Below, in pieces: positions 42,001-50,245 of a stretch of 64,000 nt of DNA. The notes below the pieces were generated by a model. That model made no database searches. It had not been told where the DNA came from and saw nothing but the letters and a program-made list of their open reading frames with translations. The position numbers were made by a program, and so were the translations under genes. The number at the start of each line of letters is the position of its first letter. Within the stretch, counting starts at the first letter, position 1. This DNA is from Rhizobium jaguaris (GTDB lineage: Bacteria > Pseudomonadota > Alphaproteobacteria > Rhizobiales > Rhizobiaceae): positions 3,277,501-3,341,500 of the forward strand of contig NZ_CP032694.1 of NCBI RefSeq assembly GCF_003627755.1, given 5' to 3'.

Positions 42001-43410
42001 ATGCCGGATTATCAGCTCATCAAGAAAGAACTCGAAGGCATCGCCGTCGAAGACAATCCGGCGCTGGTGCGCCAGAAGAGCCGTGATTTCTACTGGTATT
42101 CGCCGATCCTGAAGGCACAGCTCGACAATGTCACCGCCGACCTCGTCGTGACGCCGAAGACCGAGGAAGAGGTGATCCGCACGCTGAAGGTGGCCTATGC
42201 CCATGATGTGCCGGTCACTCCGCGCGGCGCCGGTACTGGCAACTACGGTCAGGCCATGCCGCTTTCGGGCGGCATTGTGCTGAACCTCGCAGCCATGAAC
42301 AAGGTCAAGGAAATTCATCCCGGCCGCGTCATCTGCGAGCCGGGCATTGTCATCGCCGAGCTCGACCGCCAGACCAAGGCGCATTCCGGCCAGGAGCTGC
42401 GCTTTCATCCCTCCACCGCGCAGACGGCGACCATCGGCGGCTTCATCGCCGGCGGCTCCGGCGGCGTCGGCTCGATCACCTGGGGCGGGTTGCGCGATAT
42501 AGGCAATATCCTGCGCCTGCGCGTCGTCACCATGGAGGCCAAGCCGCGCGTGCTCGACCTCACCGGCTGGGACCTGACCAAGGTCAGCCATGCCTACGGC
42601 ACCAATGGCATCATCACCGAGATCGAAATGCCTCTCGCCCCGGCCTACGACTGGGTGGATGTGCTGGTCGGCTATGATAATTTCATGGACGCCGTGCGCT
42701 TTTCGGATGCGCTCGCCAAATGCAACGGCATCCTGGTCAAGGAGATCGCGCCGATAGCGGCCCCCATCCCTTACGAATATTTCGCCCGCCACAAGCCCTA
42801 TATCCGTCAGGGCCAATCGATCGTGGCCCTGATGATCGCTCCGCATTCCATGGACCCGTTCCTGGCCTTCACCAGCCAGCAGAAGGGCGAGATCACCTTC
42901 CGCTCCGATAAGGTCGAGAGCATGAAAGGCATTCCGCATGCCTATGAACTCGCCTGGAATCACACGACGCTGCGCGCCATCAAGGTCGACCCGACCATCA
43001 CCTATCTGCAGGTGCAGTATCCGGGTCCGGATCACGTCGCAAAAGTACAGAAGATGGTCGAGATCTTTGGCGACGAGGTGCCCGGCCATCTCGAATTCAT
43101 CAAGTTCGACGGCCAGATCCAATGCTCCGGCCTGCCGCTTGTGCGCTACACATCGGAGGCGCGGCTGGAGGAGATCATCCGTATCCATCAGGATCACGGC
43201 TGCCCGATCTTCAATCCGCATCGCTATACGCTGGAAGAAGGCGGCATGAAGCAGACGGATACCGTCCAGCTCGCCTTCAAGAAAGAGACGGACCCGAAGG
43301 GCCTGCTTAACCCCGGCAAGATGATCGCCTGGGACAATCCCAACTTCGATTTCAAGGCCGGCCAGAACTATCTCTTCCCCGGTCTTGCGGCGCTGATGGA
43401 GGCCTCGTGA
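42001..43410 (+). CDS. FAD-linked oxidase (GlcD/VAO family)
   Basis: The 469-residue flavoprotein has an N-terminal PCMH/VAO FAD-binding domain (LVVTPKTEEEVIRTLKVAYAHDVPVTPRGAGTGNYGQ, TIGGFIAGGSGGVGSITWGG) and a C-terminal substrate domain that ends LNPGKMIAWDNP. It probably oxidises a hydroxy acid or a ring intermediate made by the upstream amidohydrolase. It begins 1 bp after that gene's stop. No [4Fe-4S] partner subunit, as found with glycolate oxidase, is present nearby. Confidence 0.9.
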   Translation: MPDYQLIKKELEGIAVEDNPALVRQKSRDFYWYSPILKAQLDNVTADLVVTPKTEEEVIRTLKVAYAHDVPVTPRGAGTGNYGQAMPLSGGIVLNLAAMNKVKEIHPGRVICEPGIVIAELDRQTKAHSGQELRFHPSTAQTATIGGFIAGGSGGVGSITWGGLRDIGNILRLRVVTMEAKPRVLDLTGWDLTKVSHAYGTNGIITEIEMPLAPAYDWVDVLVGYDNFMDAVRFSDALAKCNGILVKEIAPIAAPIPYEYFARHKPYIRQGQSIVALMIAPHSMDPFLAFTSQQKGEITFRSDKVESMKGIPHAYELAWNHTTLRAIKVDPTITYLQVQYPGPDHVAKVQKMVEIFGDEVPGHLEFIKFDGQIQCSGLPLVRYTSEARLEEIIRIHQDHGCPIFNPHRYTLEEGGMKQTDTVQLAFKKETDPKGLLNPGKMIAWDNPNFDFKAGQNYLFPGLAALMEAS

Positions 43411-43988
43411 GGGTTCTCGTCCTCCATTCGCATCCCGTCGAGGAAAGTTTTGGCGCGGCCCTGCACCGACAGACGATCGAGAGCCTGAAGGCGGCCGGCC
43501 ACGAGGTGGACGACTGCAATCTCTACGCCGAGGGCTTCGACCCTGTGCTCTCTCGTCATGATCGAATGATCTATCACGATTATCCCGAGAATACCGAGGC
43601 GGTGAAAACCTATGTCGAGCGGCTCCAGCGGGCCGAAGCCTTGGTTATTGTCACGCCGGTCTGGAATTTCGGCTTTCCGGCGATCCTGAAAGGCTATTTC
43701 GACCGCGTCTGGCTGCCGGGCGTCACTTTCGAGCTGGTGAACGGCAAGGTGACGTCGAAGCTGCGGCATATCCGCAAGCTCGGCGCCGTGATGACCTACG
43801 GCGCCGATCCCTTCCGCGCCTTCATCGTCGGCAATCCGCCGAAGAAAATCATCAAGCGCATGCTCCGCGCCATGATCAAACCTTTTGCCCCGGTGGTCTT
43901 CCTCGCCCATTACGACATGAACCGCTCGACGGACGAGACGAGAAAGCGGTTCCTAGAGAGGGTGAAGCGGGAGATGGAGCGGTTCTGA
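43407..43988 (+). CDS. Flavodoxin-fold NAD(P)H oxidoreductase
   Basis: This 193-residue protein has the NQO1/KefF-type fold: VLVLHSHPVEESFGAALHRQTIESL, VTPVWNFGFPAILKGYFDRVWLPG. It binds FMN or FAD and reduces quinones or similar acceptors with NAD(P)H. It starts with a GTG that overlaps the FAD-linked oxidase stop by 4 bp, so it belongs to the same operon and may re-oxidise or reduce an intermediate of that pathway. Confidence 0.9.
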   Translation: MRVLVLHSHPVEESFGAALHRQTIESLKAAGHEVDDCNLYAEGFDPVLSRHDRMIYHDYPENTEAVKTYVERLQRAEALVIVTPVWNFGFPAILKGYFDRVWLPGVTFELVNGKVTSKLRHIRKLGAVMTYGADPFRAFIVGNPPKKIIKRMLRAMIKPFAPVVFLAHYDMNRSTDETRKRFLERVKREMERF

Positions 43989-44032
43989 TCGGCGCAATGG
44001 ATAGAGCCACGCTTTGCCGCGAAGATATTCGC

Positions 44033-44428
44033 TCACACCACCTTCGCCGCCGTCACCTCGACCTCTACCAGAAATTCCGGTCGCGTAAACCCACCGACGA
44101 TGATCAGGGTGGAGACCGGTTTTGGCTCAAGCGTATAGCGGTCACGCACGGCCATATAGGCTGGAAAATCTTCGCGCTTGGTGACGAAACCGGAGATACG
44201 AATGACGTCGGCGAAGCTCATGCCCGCCTCCTCGAGGATCGACTTGATCGCCTCGAAGCAGAGTTCGGCCTGGCTCGTGATGTCAGATGGAATGTTGTCG
44301 TCAAGCGCGATGCCGAGTTGGCCGGAGGTGACCAGCAGGCTGGCGCCCGGCGGCACCAGCAAGCCGTGATTGTAGTTGCCGAAAGGGCGGCGAACAGCAG
44401 GGGGATTAAAGGTCTTCTTCATCAGCAT
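44033..44428 (-). CDS. RidA-family protein
   Basis: The 131-residue protein has the RidA/YjgF fold: LLVPPGASLLVTSGQLGIALDD, QAELCFEAIKSILEEAGMSFADVIRISGFVTKREDFPAYMAVRDRY and an end with RPEFLVEVEVTAAK. RidA proteins hydrolyse reactive enamines and imines to ketones and ammonia. It converges on the N-heterocycle operon and could clear an imine from it. A second ATG at 44422 is an equally good start. The Arg residue typical of active RidA is not certain. Confidence 0.88.
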   Translation of the reverse strand: MLMKKTFNPPAVRRPFGNYNHGLLVPPGASLLVTSGQLGIALDDNIPSDITSQAELCFEAIKSILEEAGMSFADVIRISGFVTKREDFPAYMAVRDRYTLEPKPVSTLIIVGGFTRPEFLVEVEVTAAKVV

Positions 44429-44483
44429 CGGTTCCCATTGGTCGCGCCGATTTCAGCATTTCACTGGCACCCAGACAAGCCGC

Positions 44484-45380
44484 TCAGAGCACTTGCGCCG
44501 GCTCCACCGCCCGGTTTCGCCGCACTTCCAGCAGAATATGGCCGAAGAGCGCGGCGAGCACGATCGGGCCGCCGATCAACGTCGCCTGCGACGGACGCTC
44601 TGCTAGGAACATCCAGACCCACAACGGCGTCAGCGGCACTTCGAGCGAGGTCAACAAGGTGGCATCGGCAGCCGGTATCAGCCGTGAACCGAAGGTATAA
44701 AGGCTGAGACCCATAGCGTTCTGAATAATGCCGAAGGCGATGATCAGACCGAGATCATGTCCCGACACCATCATCGGCGAAGCGAACCAGAAGGTGATGA
44801 AGGAGCAGAGCCAGGCGGACAAGGCCATCGCCGGCAGCATCGGCACATTCCGGTGCTGGCGCATGACGACGGCAAGACCGGCGACTGTCAGCGTCATGAC
44901 GCCGGCCAGGACCTTGCCGAGCCAGCCACCGCTGCCGCCCGCCTCTCCGGAGAGCATGACGATTACGCCGAGGAGCGCGACGGCGCTGGCGACCAGCGTC
45001 GCCATGCTTGGGCGCTCCCTGATGAAGACATAGGCAACACCCGCGGTGACGAAAGGCACGGTTGCATAGATCACCATGGCATCGGCGACGGAGGTATAAT
45101 AGATCGAGCCAATGCCGCTGATCATGGACGCGGTGGAAAACACCGTCGCAGCCAGCGACGGCCAACGCATGGTGCGAAGAATGCGCCAGCCCCTGCCGCG
45201 CTCAAGATAGAAGAACAGCGCAAAGACACCGAGGCCCGAGACGATGCCGCGGCAAAAGAGGATGGTCATCAAATCCGCATGGATCGAGCGTACGAACAGG
45301 CCGGAGCTCGACCAAGCCAGGGCTGAACACGCTACATAGACTACGCCCAGCCGATATTGCTGCTGCTCCGCCAGCGTCAC
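44484..45380 (-). CDS. DMT-superfamily (EamA) transporter
   Basis: The 298-residue membrane protein has about ten transmembrane helices in two EamA repeats; YVACSALAWSSSGLFVRSI opens the first and VSGHDLGLIIAFGIIQNAMG lies in the second. LEVPLTPLWVWMFLAERPS is the usual signature near the C-terminus. It would be a metabolite exporter in the inner membrane. It lies 55 bp upstream of RidA on the same strand, so the two may be cotranscribed. Confidence 0.9.
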   Translation of the reverse strand: MTLAEQQQYRLGVVYVACSALAWSSSGLFVRSIHADLMTILFCRGIVSGLGVFALFFYLERGRGWRILRTMRWPSLAATVFSTASMISGIGSIYYTSVADAMVIYATVPFVTAGVAYVFIRERPSMATLVASAVALLGVIVMLSGEAGGSGGWLGKVLAGVMTLTVAGLAVVMRQHRNVPMLPAMALSAWLCSFITFWFASPMMVSGHDLGLIIAFGIIQNAMGLSLYTFGSRLIPAADATLLTSLEVPLTPLWVWMFLAERPSQATLIGGPIVLAALFGHILLEVRRNRAVEPAQVL

Positions 45381-45663
45381 GACGATTCTCCCCCAACCCT
45401 TTTAGGCTTCGACTATTAACGAGCAGCGGGCTGAGCGACAAGCAAAGCTTGCGGCGCGGTGTGTCGCGAACGCAGGAAGAAGTGCGGCGGTTGCAGGCTT
45501 GCCACGCCCATGGTTGTGTGTGCCCGTAGGCCGGGCTTCGCCGGCACGTGCCGACGATTTGGCGCCGCCCGGTTTCCGACGAATTCAACCAAAAGCAACC
45601 CGTCCGTCTTGCGGATATTTCGAGCGCCTTTACGGTATGGATGATTCGGCAGAGGGAGATTCA

Positions 45664-46089
45664 ATGCAGCTATTGCTGGCAAGCCTGTTTGCATGCGGCT
45701 GCGTGAGCCTGGTCGATGCCGTGCCGTGGCCCGTCGCCGAAAGCTATATCAACCCCGTCGTGGATTGCAGCCAAAGCACCAATCCAGCGGCCTGCCGGCA
45801 CACACGCGATACCTGGAAGGTGGACTATGGCGACGCCATTTCGGGGAAATCTCAAGGCCAGAGGAACGTCGCCTTCTGCCTGAGCACAGGCTGCGACAAG
45901 GCCATCCAGCCAGACAAGATCCTCGGCTGCGCATGGCAAATCGTGATCGCAAAATCCGGACAGGCCGAGCCGGATGGAACGGACGCCTTGAACCTTAAGC
46001 GCTTCTGTGGGCCAGACTATGTTGCCCAGGCCGACCGACGAGCGGCCGAGACCCAGGCAGGAACCATGCTGATGATGATCGGCAAATAA
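45664..46089 (+). CDS. Hypothetical small exported protein, possible lipoprotein
   Basis: I do not recognise a family. This 141-residue protein opens MQLLLASLFACGCVSLVDA; LFAC (Cys11) is a weak lipobox, so it may be a lipoprotein or a cleaved secreted protein. The mature part has several Cys pairs (VVDCSQSTNPAACRHTRDTW; VAFCLSTGCDKA; LGCAW) that suggest disulfides. GAGGGAGA precedes the ATG at 45664. A longer frame from 45499 has no signal sequence and is not supported. Confidence 0.7.
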   Translation: MQLLLASLFACGCVSLVDAVPWPVAESYINPVVDCSQSTNPAACRHTRDTWKVDYGDAISGKSQGQRNVAFCLSTGCDKAIQPDKILGCAWQIVIAKSGQAEPDGTDALNLKRFCGPDYVAQADRRAAETQAGTMLMMIGK

Positions 46090-46139
46090 TCAGACCCAAG
46101 GCAGTCGATGACCGCCTTGCGTCTGAGCTGTACCTGCAA

Positions 46140-46751
46140 CTACGCGTAGGGCGCGAAGAAGCTGTGGATCGCTTCGATCTCATTCGGGCGGATATCGTGA
46201 CCGCCCGAATGCCAGTCGAGCGTCACCTCGGCCTTCTGCCGCGTGAAATAATCCGCCAGCGCCTTGGTCACCGGCGCCGGCGAGATCGGGTCGCGTTCGC
46301 CGGCAGTGATCAACACCCGGCTGCCGTTAAGCTTGGCGTTGTCGCGCGGCTGGAACGGGATCAGCGGATGCATCAGCACGGCCGCGTTGAAGAGATCGCC
46401 ATGCTCGATGAGCACGTTGGCGAGAATATTCGCGCCATTGGAAAAGCCGAGACCAAGCACCTGTGAGGCGCCGTGGTCGACGGCCAGGCTCCTGACATAG
46501 GTGGCCATTTTCTCGGTTGCCCGGGCAAGGTCGGCCATGTCGTAGACGCCCTCGCCCGTGCGCCGGAAGAACCGCGCCGCGCCATATTCCGAAACGTCGC
46601 CACGCGGCGAGACGATCGTCGCTTCCGGCAGCAGACGGCTGGCGAAATCGAAGAACTGGTTCTCGTCACCGCCCGTACCGTGGAAGGTAAAAAGAATAGG
46701 CTTGCCGGGTGCACCGGGCTTCACCCGGTGCACATAGATCGTATCCGTCAT
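46140..46751 (-). CDS. Alpha/beta hydrolase, carboxylesterase-like (MhqD-type)
   Basis: This 203-residue protein resembles phospholipase/carboxylesterase family members: ILFTFHGTGGDENQFFDFASRLLP (oxyanion loop), GLGFSNGANILANVLIEHG (Ser nucleophile in FSNG), TAGERDPISP (acid), and the catalytic His in HSGGHDI. The pairing with a ring-cleaving dioxygenase 13 bp upstream mirrors MhqD/MhqO in bacilli, which detoxify quinones. The ATG at 46751 is favoured over 46817, which lies inside the dioxygenase. Confidence 0.9.
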   Translation of the reverse strand: MTDTIYVHRVKPGAPGKPILFTFHGTGGDENQFFDFASRLLPEATIVSPRGDVSEYGAARFFRRTGEGVYDMADLARATEKMATYVRSLAVDHGASQVLGLGFSNGANILANVLIEHGDLFNAAVLMHPLIPFQPRDNAKLNGSRVLITAGERDPISPAPVTKALADYFTRQKAEVTLDWHSGGHDIRPNEIEAIHSFFAPYA

Positions 46752-46764
46752 GATAACCCCCTGA

Positions 46765-47697
46765 TTAAGCGTCCAGCGGTTCGAGATGCTGCTCGAGCAG
46801 CGCTCGCAGATGAGCATGCTGTTCCGGCAGCTTCAGCGCCTCGCCGAGATGGGCCGTATCCTCGTCACGGTTGAATCCAGGCTCGTTGGTGGCGACTTCG
46901 AACAGCACGCCGCCAGGCGTGCGGAAATAGATCGCCCAGAAGTAATCACGGTCGATGACCGGCGTGACCTGGTATCCCGTATCCATCAGCGCCTTGCGCA
47001 CCTCGAGCTGCTTTGCGCGGTTCTCGACAGCAAAGGCGACATGGTGGACGGAGCCCGCGCCGGGAAGCGCACGGCCGATATTCGGCATGGATTCCAGGTC
47101 AACGAAATCGGCACCGTTGCCGCCGGGAATAGCCAGCCGCTTGACGCCTTCATGCGTATCGACCACTTCATAGCCCATATACTTCAGCAATTCGCCCGTG
47201 GCGCCATCGTCCCGCAGCCGCATGGCGACGGAATGAAAGCCTCTGATGGCATGTTCGGCATCGACGCCGCCATGCGTCCAGGGTTCACGATGATCGTCCT
47301 TAACCTCGACAAGCGCGAAACCGTCACCATCCGGGCCTGCGAAATGCAGGCGCTTCTGGCCGAAGGATTCATCGGCCTTGAGAGCTTCGACGCCCTGATT
47401 GCCGAGCCGCTCGGTCCAATAGCCGATCGCGCCTTCCGGAATGGCGAAAACGGTATTGCCGACTTCGCCGGTGCCCGGACGGCCGCGTGCCATCTTCGGG
47501 AACGGAAAATAGGTCATGATCGTGCCCGGCGTGCCGATCTCGTCACCATAGTAGAGGTGATAGACATCGGGCGCATCGAAATTGACGGTCTTCTTTACCC
47601 GGCGCAGGCCGAGCGTATTCGTGAAGAACTTGTTGTTGGTGCGGGCGTCTTCCGCCATCGACGTAACGTGGTGAAGACCCTTGATCTGATTGAGCAT
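46765..47697 (-). CDS. VOC-family ring-cleaving dioxygenase (MhqO-like)
   Basis: The 310-residue protein has two vicinal-oxygen-chelate repeats: IKGLHHVTSMAEDARTNNKFFTNTLGLRRVKKTVNFDAPDVYHLYYGDEIG and, after RGFHSVAMRLRD, the C-terminal half with SVHHVAFAVENRA and GGVLFEVATNEPGF. Metal ligands are the His of LHHVT, the His of VHHVA and the Glu of LFEVAT. It probably cleaves a hydroquinone or catechol-type ring with Fe or Mn. The ATG at 47697 begins the conserved MLNQIKGLHHVT. It forms an operon with the esterase. Confidence 0.92.
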   Translation of the reverse strand: MLNQIKGLHHVTSMAEDARTNNKFFTNTLGLRRVKKTVNFDAPDVYHLYYGDEIGTPGTIMTYFPFPKMARGRPGTGEVGNTVFAIPEGAIGYWTERLGNQGVEALKADESFGQKRLHFAGPDGDGFALVEVKDDHREPWTHGGVDAEHAIRGFHSVAMRLRDDGATGELLKYMGYEVVDTHEGVKRLAIPGGNGADFVDLESMPNIGRALPGAGSVHHVAFAVENRAKQLEVRKALMDTGYQVTPVIDRDYFWAIYFRTPGGVLFEVATNEPGFNRDEDTAHLGEALKLPEQHAHLRALLEQHLEPLDA

Positions 47698-47865
47698 CTC
47701 TAACCCCTTGTCTCGCCCGCAACAGCAGGCGTTTCTGATGAGCAGAAGATGGTCCCAGAGGCCGCTTTTCGATAGCCCCCAATAGCCAAACGGATTGTCT
47801 CCGATTTTTGAACGATAAATTGTCATCGTTCAATGGTCATTTCTCGCGAACATCCGACCTATTGG

Positions 47866-47882
47866 TATTGCCTAAGGCAATA
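47866..47882. promoter_or_regulatory. Palindrome TATTGCC-TAA-GGCAATA
   Basis: This is a perfect 7-3-7 inverted repeat 46 bp before the antitoxin ATG and 169 bp before the dioxygenase ATG. It could serve either the toxin-antitoxin promoter or the Mhq-like operon; no Mhq-type regulator gene is in the window. Confidence 0.45.
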
Positions 47883-47899
47883 ACCCATATTAATTTAAT

Positions 47900-47912
47900 C
47901 TAGACAGTCTAG
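47900..47912. promoter_or_regulatory. Operator palindrome of the Phd/VapC module
   Basis: CTAGAC-A-GTCTAG is a perfect inverted repeat, 16 bp before the antitoxin ATG and just before AGGAGA. Phd-type antitoxins bind such short repeats and repress their own operon. Confidence 0.6.
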
Positions 47913-47927
47913 CTAGGAGATCGGTCG

Positions 47928-48182
47928 ATGGATTGGCCGTTACAGGATGCCAAAAATCAATTCTCGAAAGTCGTGCAGAAGGCACGCAGCGAAGGTCCGC
48001 AAACGGTGACGTTGCGCGGCGAGCGCGCGGTCGTTGTTCTCTCCGCTGAGGACTACGACGCCCTGCGGGCCAACAGGCCCAGCCTGGTCGATGATCTGCT
48101 ATCAGGATCTGCCTGGGACGATGAATTCGCCGACGCGGTGACAACGCGAGACAAGGCGCCAAGCCGGGATGTCGCCTTCTGA
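47928..48182 (+). CDS. Phd/YefM-family antitoxin
   Basis: This 84-residue protein begins MDWPLQDAKNQFSKVVQKARSEGPQTVTLRGERAVVVLSAEDYDAL, the Phd/YefM DNA-binding N-terminus. Its C-terminal part should cover the toxin active site. The stop overlaps the toxin ATG by one base. AGGAGA precedes its ATG. It forms a complete type II toxin-antitoxin pair with the PIN protein downstream. Confidence 0.93.
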   Translation: MDWPLQDAKNQFSKVVQKARSEGPQTVTLRGERAVVVLSAEDYDALRANRPSLVDDLLSGSAWDDEFADAVTTRDKAPSRDVAF

Positions 48183-48592
48183 TGTATCTGATCGATACCA
48201 ACATCATTTCCGAAGCGCGTCGCGGCAGCGCGGAAGCAACAGCCTGGTTACGCACGGCCGATCCGTCGACCGTTTATCTCAGCGTCATCACGCTCGGCGA
48301 AGTCATGCGCGGGATCGCCCTGAAGCGAAAGTCCGATCCGCGAACCGCAGGACATCTGGAGGAATGGCTGCGTAAGCTTCGCCATGATCATAGCGGCCGT
48401 ATCCTGCCCATCACAGACCAAATCGCCGTCGAATGGGGACGTATCGCGGCGCTGCGTCCACGCGGCGATGCCGACGGGCTGATCGCAGCCACTGCAATCG
48501 TCCATGACCTGATTGTCGTTACACGCAATGTCAGCGATTTTGATGATACCGGCGTACCGGTGATCGATCCTTGGGATCAAGAATCTTACTGA
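48182..48592 (+). CDS. VapC-like PIN-domain toxin
   Basis: This 136-residue PIN domain protein has the acidic ribonuclease residues: Asp5 (YLIDTN), Glu in [13 protein letters not shown], Asp in [13 protein letters not shown] and the final Asp in [17 protein letters not shown]. It should cut tRNA or mRNA when freed from the antitoxin. The gene is intact, unlike parE at 9.7 kb. Its end overlaps ung by 7 bp on the opposite strand. Confidence 0.94.
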   Translation: MYLIDTNIISEARRGSAEATAWLRTADPSTVYLSVITLGEVMRGIALKRKSDPRTAGHLEEWLRKLRHDHSGRILPITDQIAVEWGRIAALRPRGDADGLIAATAIVHDLIVVTRNVSDFDDTGVPVIDPWDQESY

Positions 48593-49287
48593 CGACCGGG
48601 ATCACTCGGCAAAGCCCAGTCGATCGGATCCTTGCCGTGCTCGGCCAGATAGACATTCGCCTTGGAGAAATGCCGACAGCCGAGGAAACCGTTATGGGCT
48701 GAAAGCGGCGACGGGTGTGCGGCTTTCAGCACGAGATGCCGCTCAGTATCGACGAAAGCGGCTTTCTTCTGCGCGTAGGAGCCCCACAGCATGAAGACCA
48801 CGCCGTCGCATTCGTCGTTGACCCGGCGGATGACGGCATCGGTGAAGCGTTCCCAGCCCTTGCCCTGATGCGAGGCCGCCTGCGATTCCTCGACCGTCAG
48901 CACGCTGTTGAGCAAAAGCACACCCTGCTTCGCCCAGCTCTCGAGAAAGCCGTGACGAGCCGGCGAAATGCCGAGATCGGTTTCCAGTTCCTTGTAGATA
49001 TTGACCAGCGACGGCGGGATGCGCACGCCGGGGCGAACGCTGAAGCACAGCCCATGCGCCTGGCCGATGCCGTGATAGGGGTCCTGCCCGAGGATTACGA
49101 CCTGCACTTCATCGAGCGGTGTCAGGTTCAAGGCCCGGAAATATTCGCTGCCGCGCGGAAAGATCACCTTGCCGCGCTGCTTCTCTTCGACAAGAAAGGA
49201 TTTAAGCTGCTGCATATAGGGGCTGACGAATTCCTCTGACAGCGCCTCTTTCCAGCTCTCTTCCAGCTTGATGCCTGCTTCCGCCAT
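48586..49287 (-). CDS. ung: Uracil-DNA glycosylase
   Basis: The 233-residue family 1 enzyme has the water-activating loop GQDPYH (67-72, Asp69), the uracil-binding [10 protein letters not shown] segment and the minor-groove loop [11 protein letters not shown]. It removes uracil from DNA at the start of base excision repair. The length is normal and the ATG at 49287 starts [16 protein letters not shown]. It converges on the VapC-like gene, with a 7-bp overlap. Confidence 0.96.
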   Translation of the reverse strand: MAEAGIKLEESWKEALSEEFVSPYMQQLKSFLVEEKQRGKVIFPRGSEYFRALNLTPLDEVQVVILGQDPYHGIGQAHGLCFSVRPGVRIPPSLVNIYKELETDLGISPARHGFLESWAKQGVLLLNSVLTVEESQAASHQGKGWERFTDAVIRRVNDECDGVVFMLWGSYAQKKAAFVDTERHLVLKAAHPSPLSAHNGFLGCRHFSKANVYLAEHGKDPIDWALPSDPGRQ

Positions 49288-49510
49288 CGTCCCTCGCCTC
49301 GACCTTTTGTCCGCATTTCGATTGAGGATGAAAGCGCCGGCGTGTCAAGAAAATGGCCGATGCCAAGGCCAAGAGATCACAGTTTTCAAGAGAACGAGCG
49401 AGTTTGATCGGGATCTTACATGGTTGATGCGACCAAATAATTGCTTTGCAGGCCACAGCAAATGCGCTCCATTCTCCAGCGAATTTTCTTGCCCATTCCC
49501 GCCCGTGCGA

Positions 49511-50104
49511 TCAGCATTTGCTTGCTCGCCTCGCTGCTCGTACCGGAGCAATGGCCTGTCTTATTCCTGGCGTATTGAATTGCACTTTCACTGAACCAAC
49601 ATCATCCGTGACCTCAAAGCCAACTGTTTTGGCTGCCTGCAGTTGATCGAGCAGGCTCCGATTGACATGGTTAAAGGAAACCTCGCCGCCACCTTGACGG
49701 TTAGCCACGATATCTCTGGTCACAATTTTTCCGTTGACTATAAGCTTCAGAGAGATTTTGTCTTGAGGGGTACCGCTCCAAGCCTTGCTATAGACCGAAA
49801 TATTGATGTCGCTATGGATGCATGTGATCGTGAAACTTTGGTCCTGGTAGGTAAGATGTTCGGGACCATCATGGATCGCTGCAATCAGCGGAGTGCCTTT
49901 CGCCTTCTTTCCATTGGCATCGATGATCTCGGAATCCAGCAGATTATAGACGTTAAACTCACCAACAAGGTGATGATATTTGTTCTCGACAGCACGAGCG
50001 TTCGAGTTCACGGAGCGAGGTTGGGCCCAGCAGGTGCCCAAACTTGAAATCAAAAAGCCGATCAGAGCGAGGGAGTGAGCAATTTTCATGTCTGACATAT
50101 GCAT
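49511..50104 (-). CDS. Hypothetical exported protein
   Basis: I do not recognise a family. The 197-residue protein has a signal peptide (AHSLALIGFLISSLGTCWAQ) and a mature part that is strand-rich (HLVGEFNVYNLLDSEIIDANGKKAKGTPLIAAIH; ISLKLIVNGKIVTRDIVANRQGG). The end is Arg/Ala-rich with a terminal Cys. It lies alone between ung and the 815-aa dehydrogenase. Starts at 50104 and 50089 are both possible. Coding is less GC-rich than the neighbours, suggesting recent acquisition. Confidence 0.72.
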   Translation of the reverse strand: MHMSDMKIAHSLALIGFLISSLGTCWAQPRSVNSNARAVENKYHHLVGEFNVYNLLDSEIIDANGKKAKGTPLIAAIHDGPEHLTYQDQSFTITCIHSDINISVYSKAWSGTPQDKISLKLIVNGKIVTRDIVANRQGGGEVSFNHVNRSLLDQLQAAKTVGFEVTDDVGSVKVQFNTPGIRQAIAPVRAARRASKC

Positions 50105-50245
50105 CTATTCCAACGAGTTCCGGGTACGTCTGAATCGACGCATAATTCCCGATTAAAGCGATACTTGTTTTTTCGATTTTTGCTACATCACAGCCGCAGA
50201 TTGCAATATTTCACCTGATCCTATCCGGCGCTGCTTCGTCCATGA

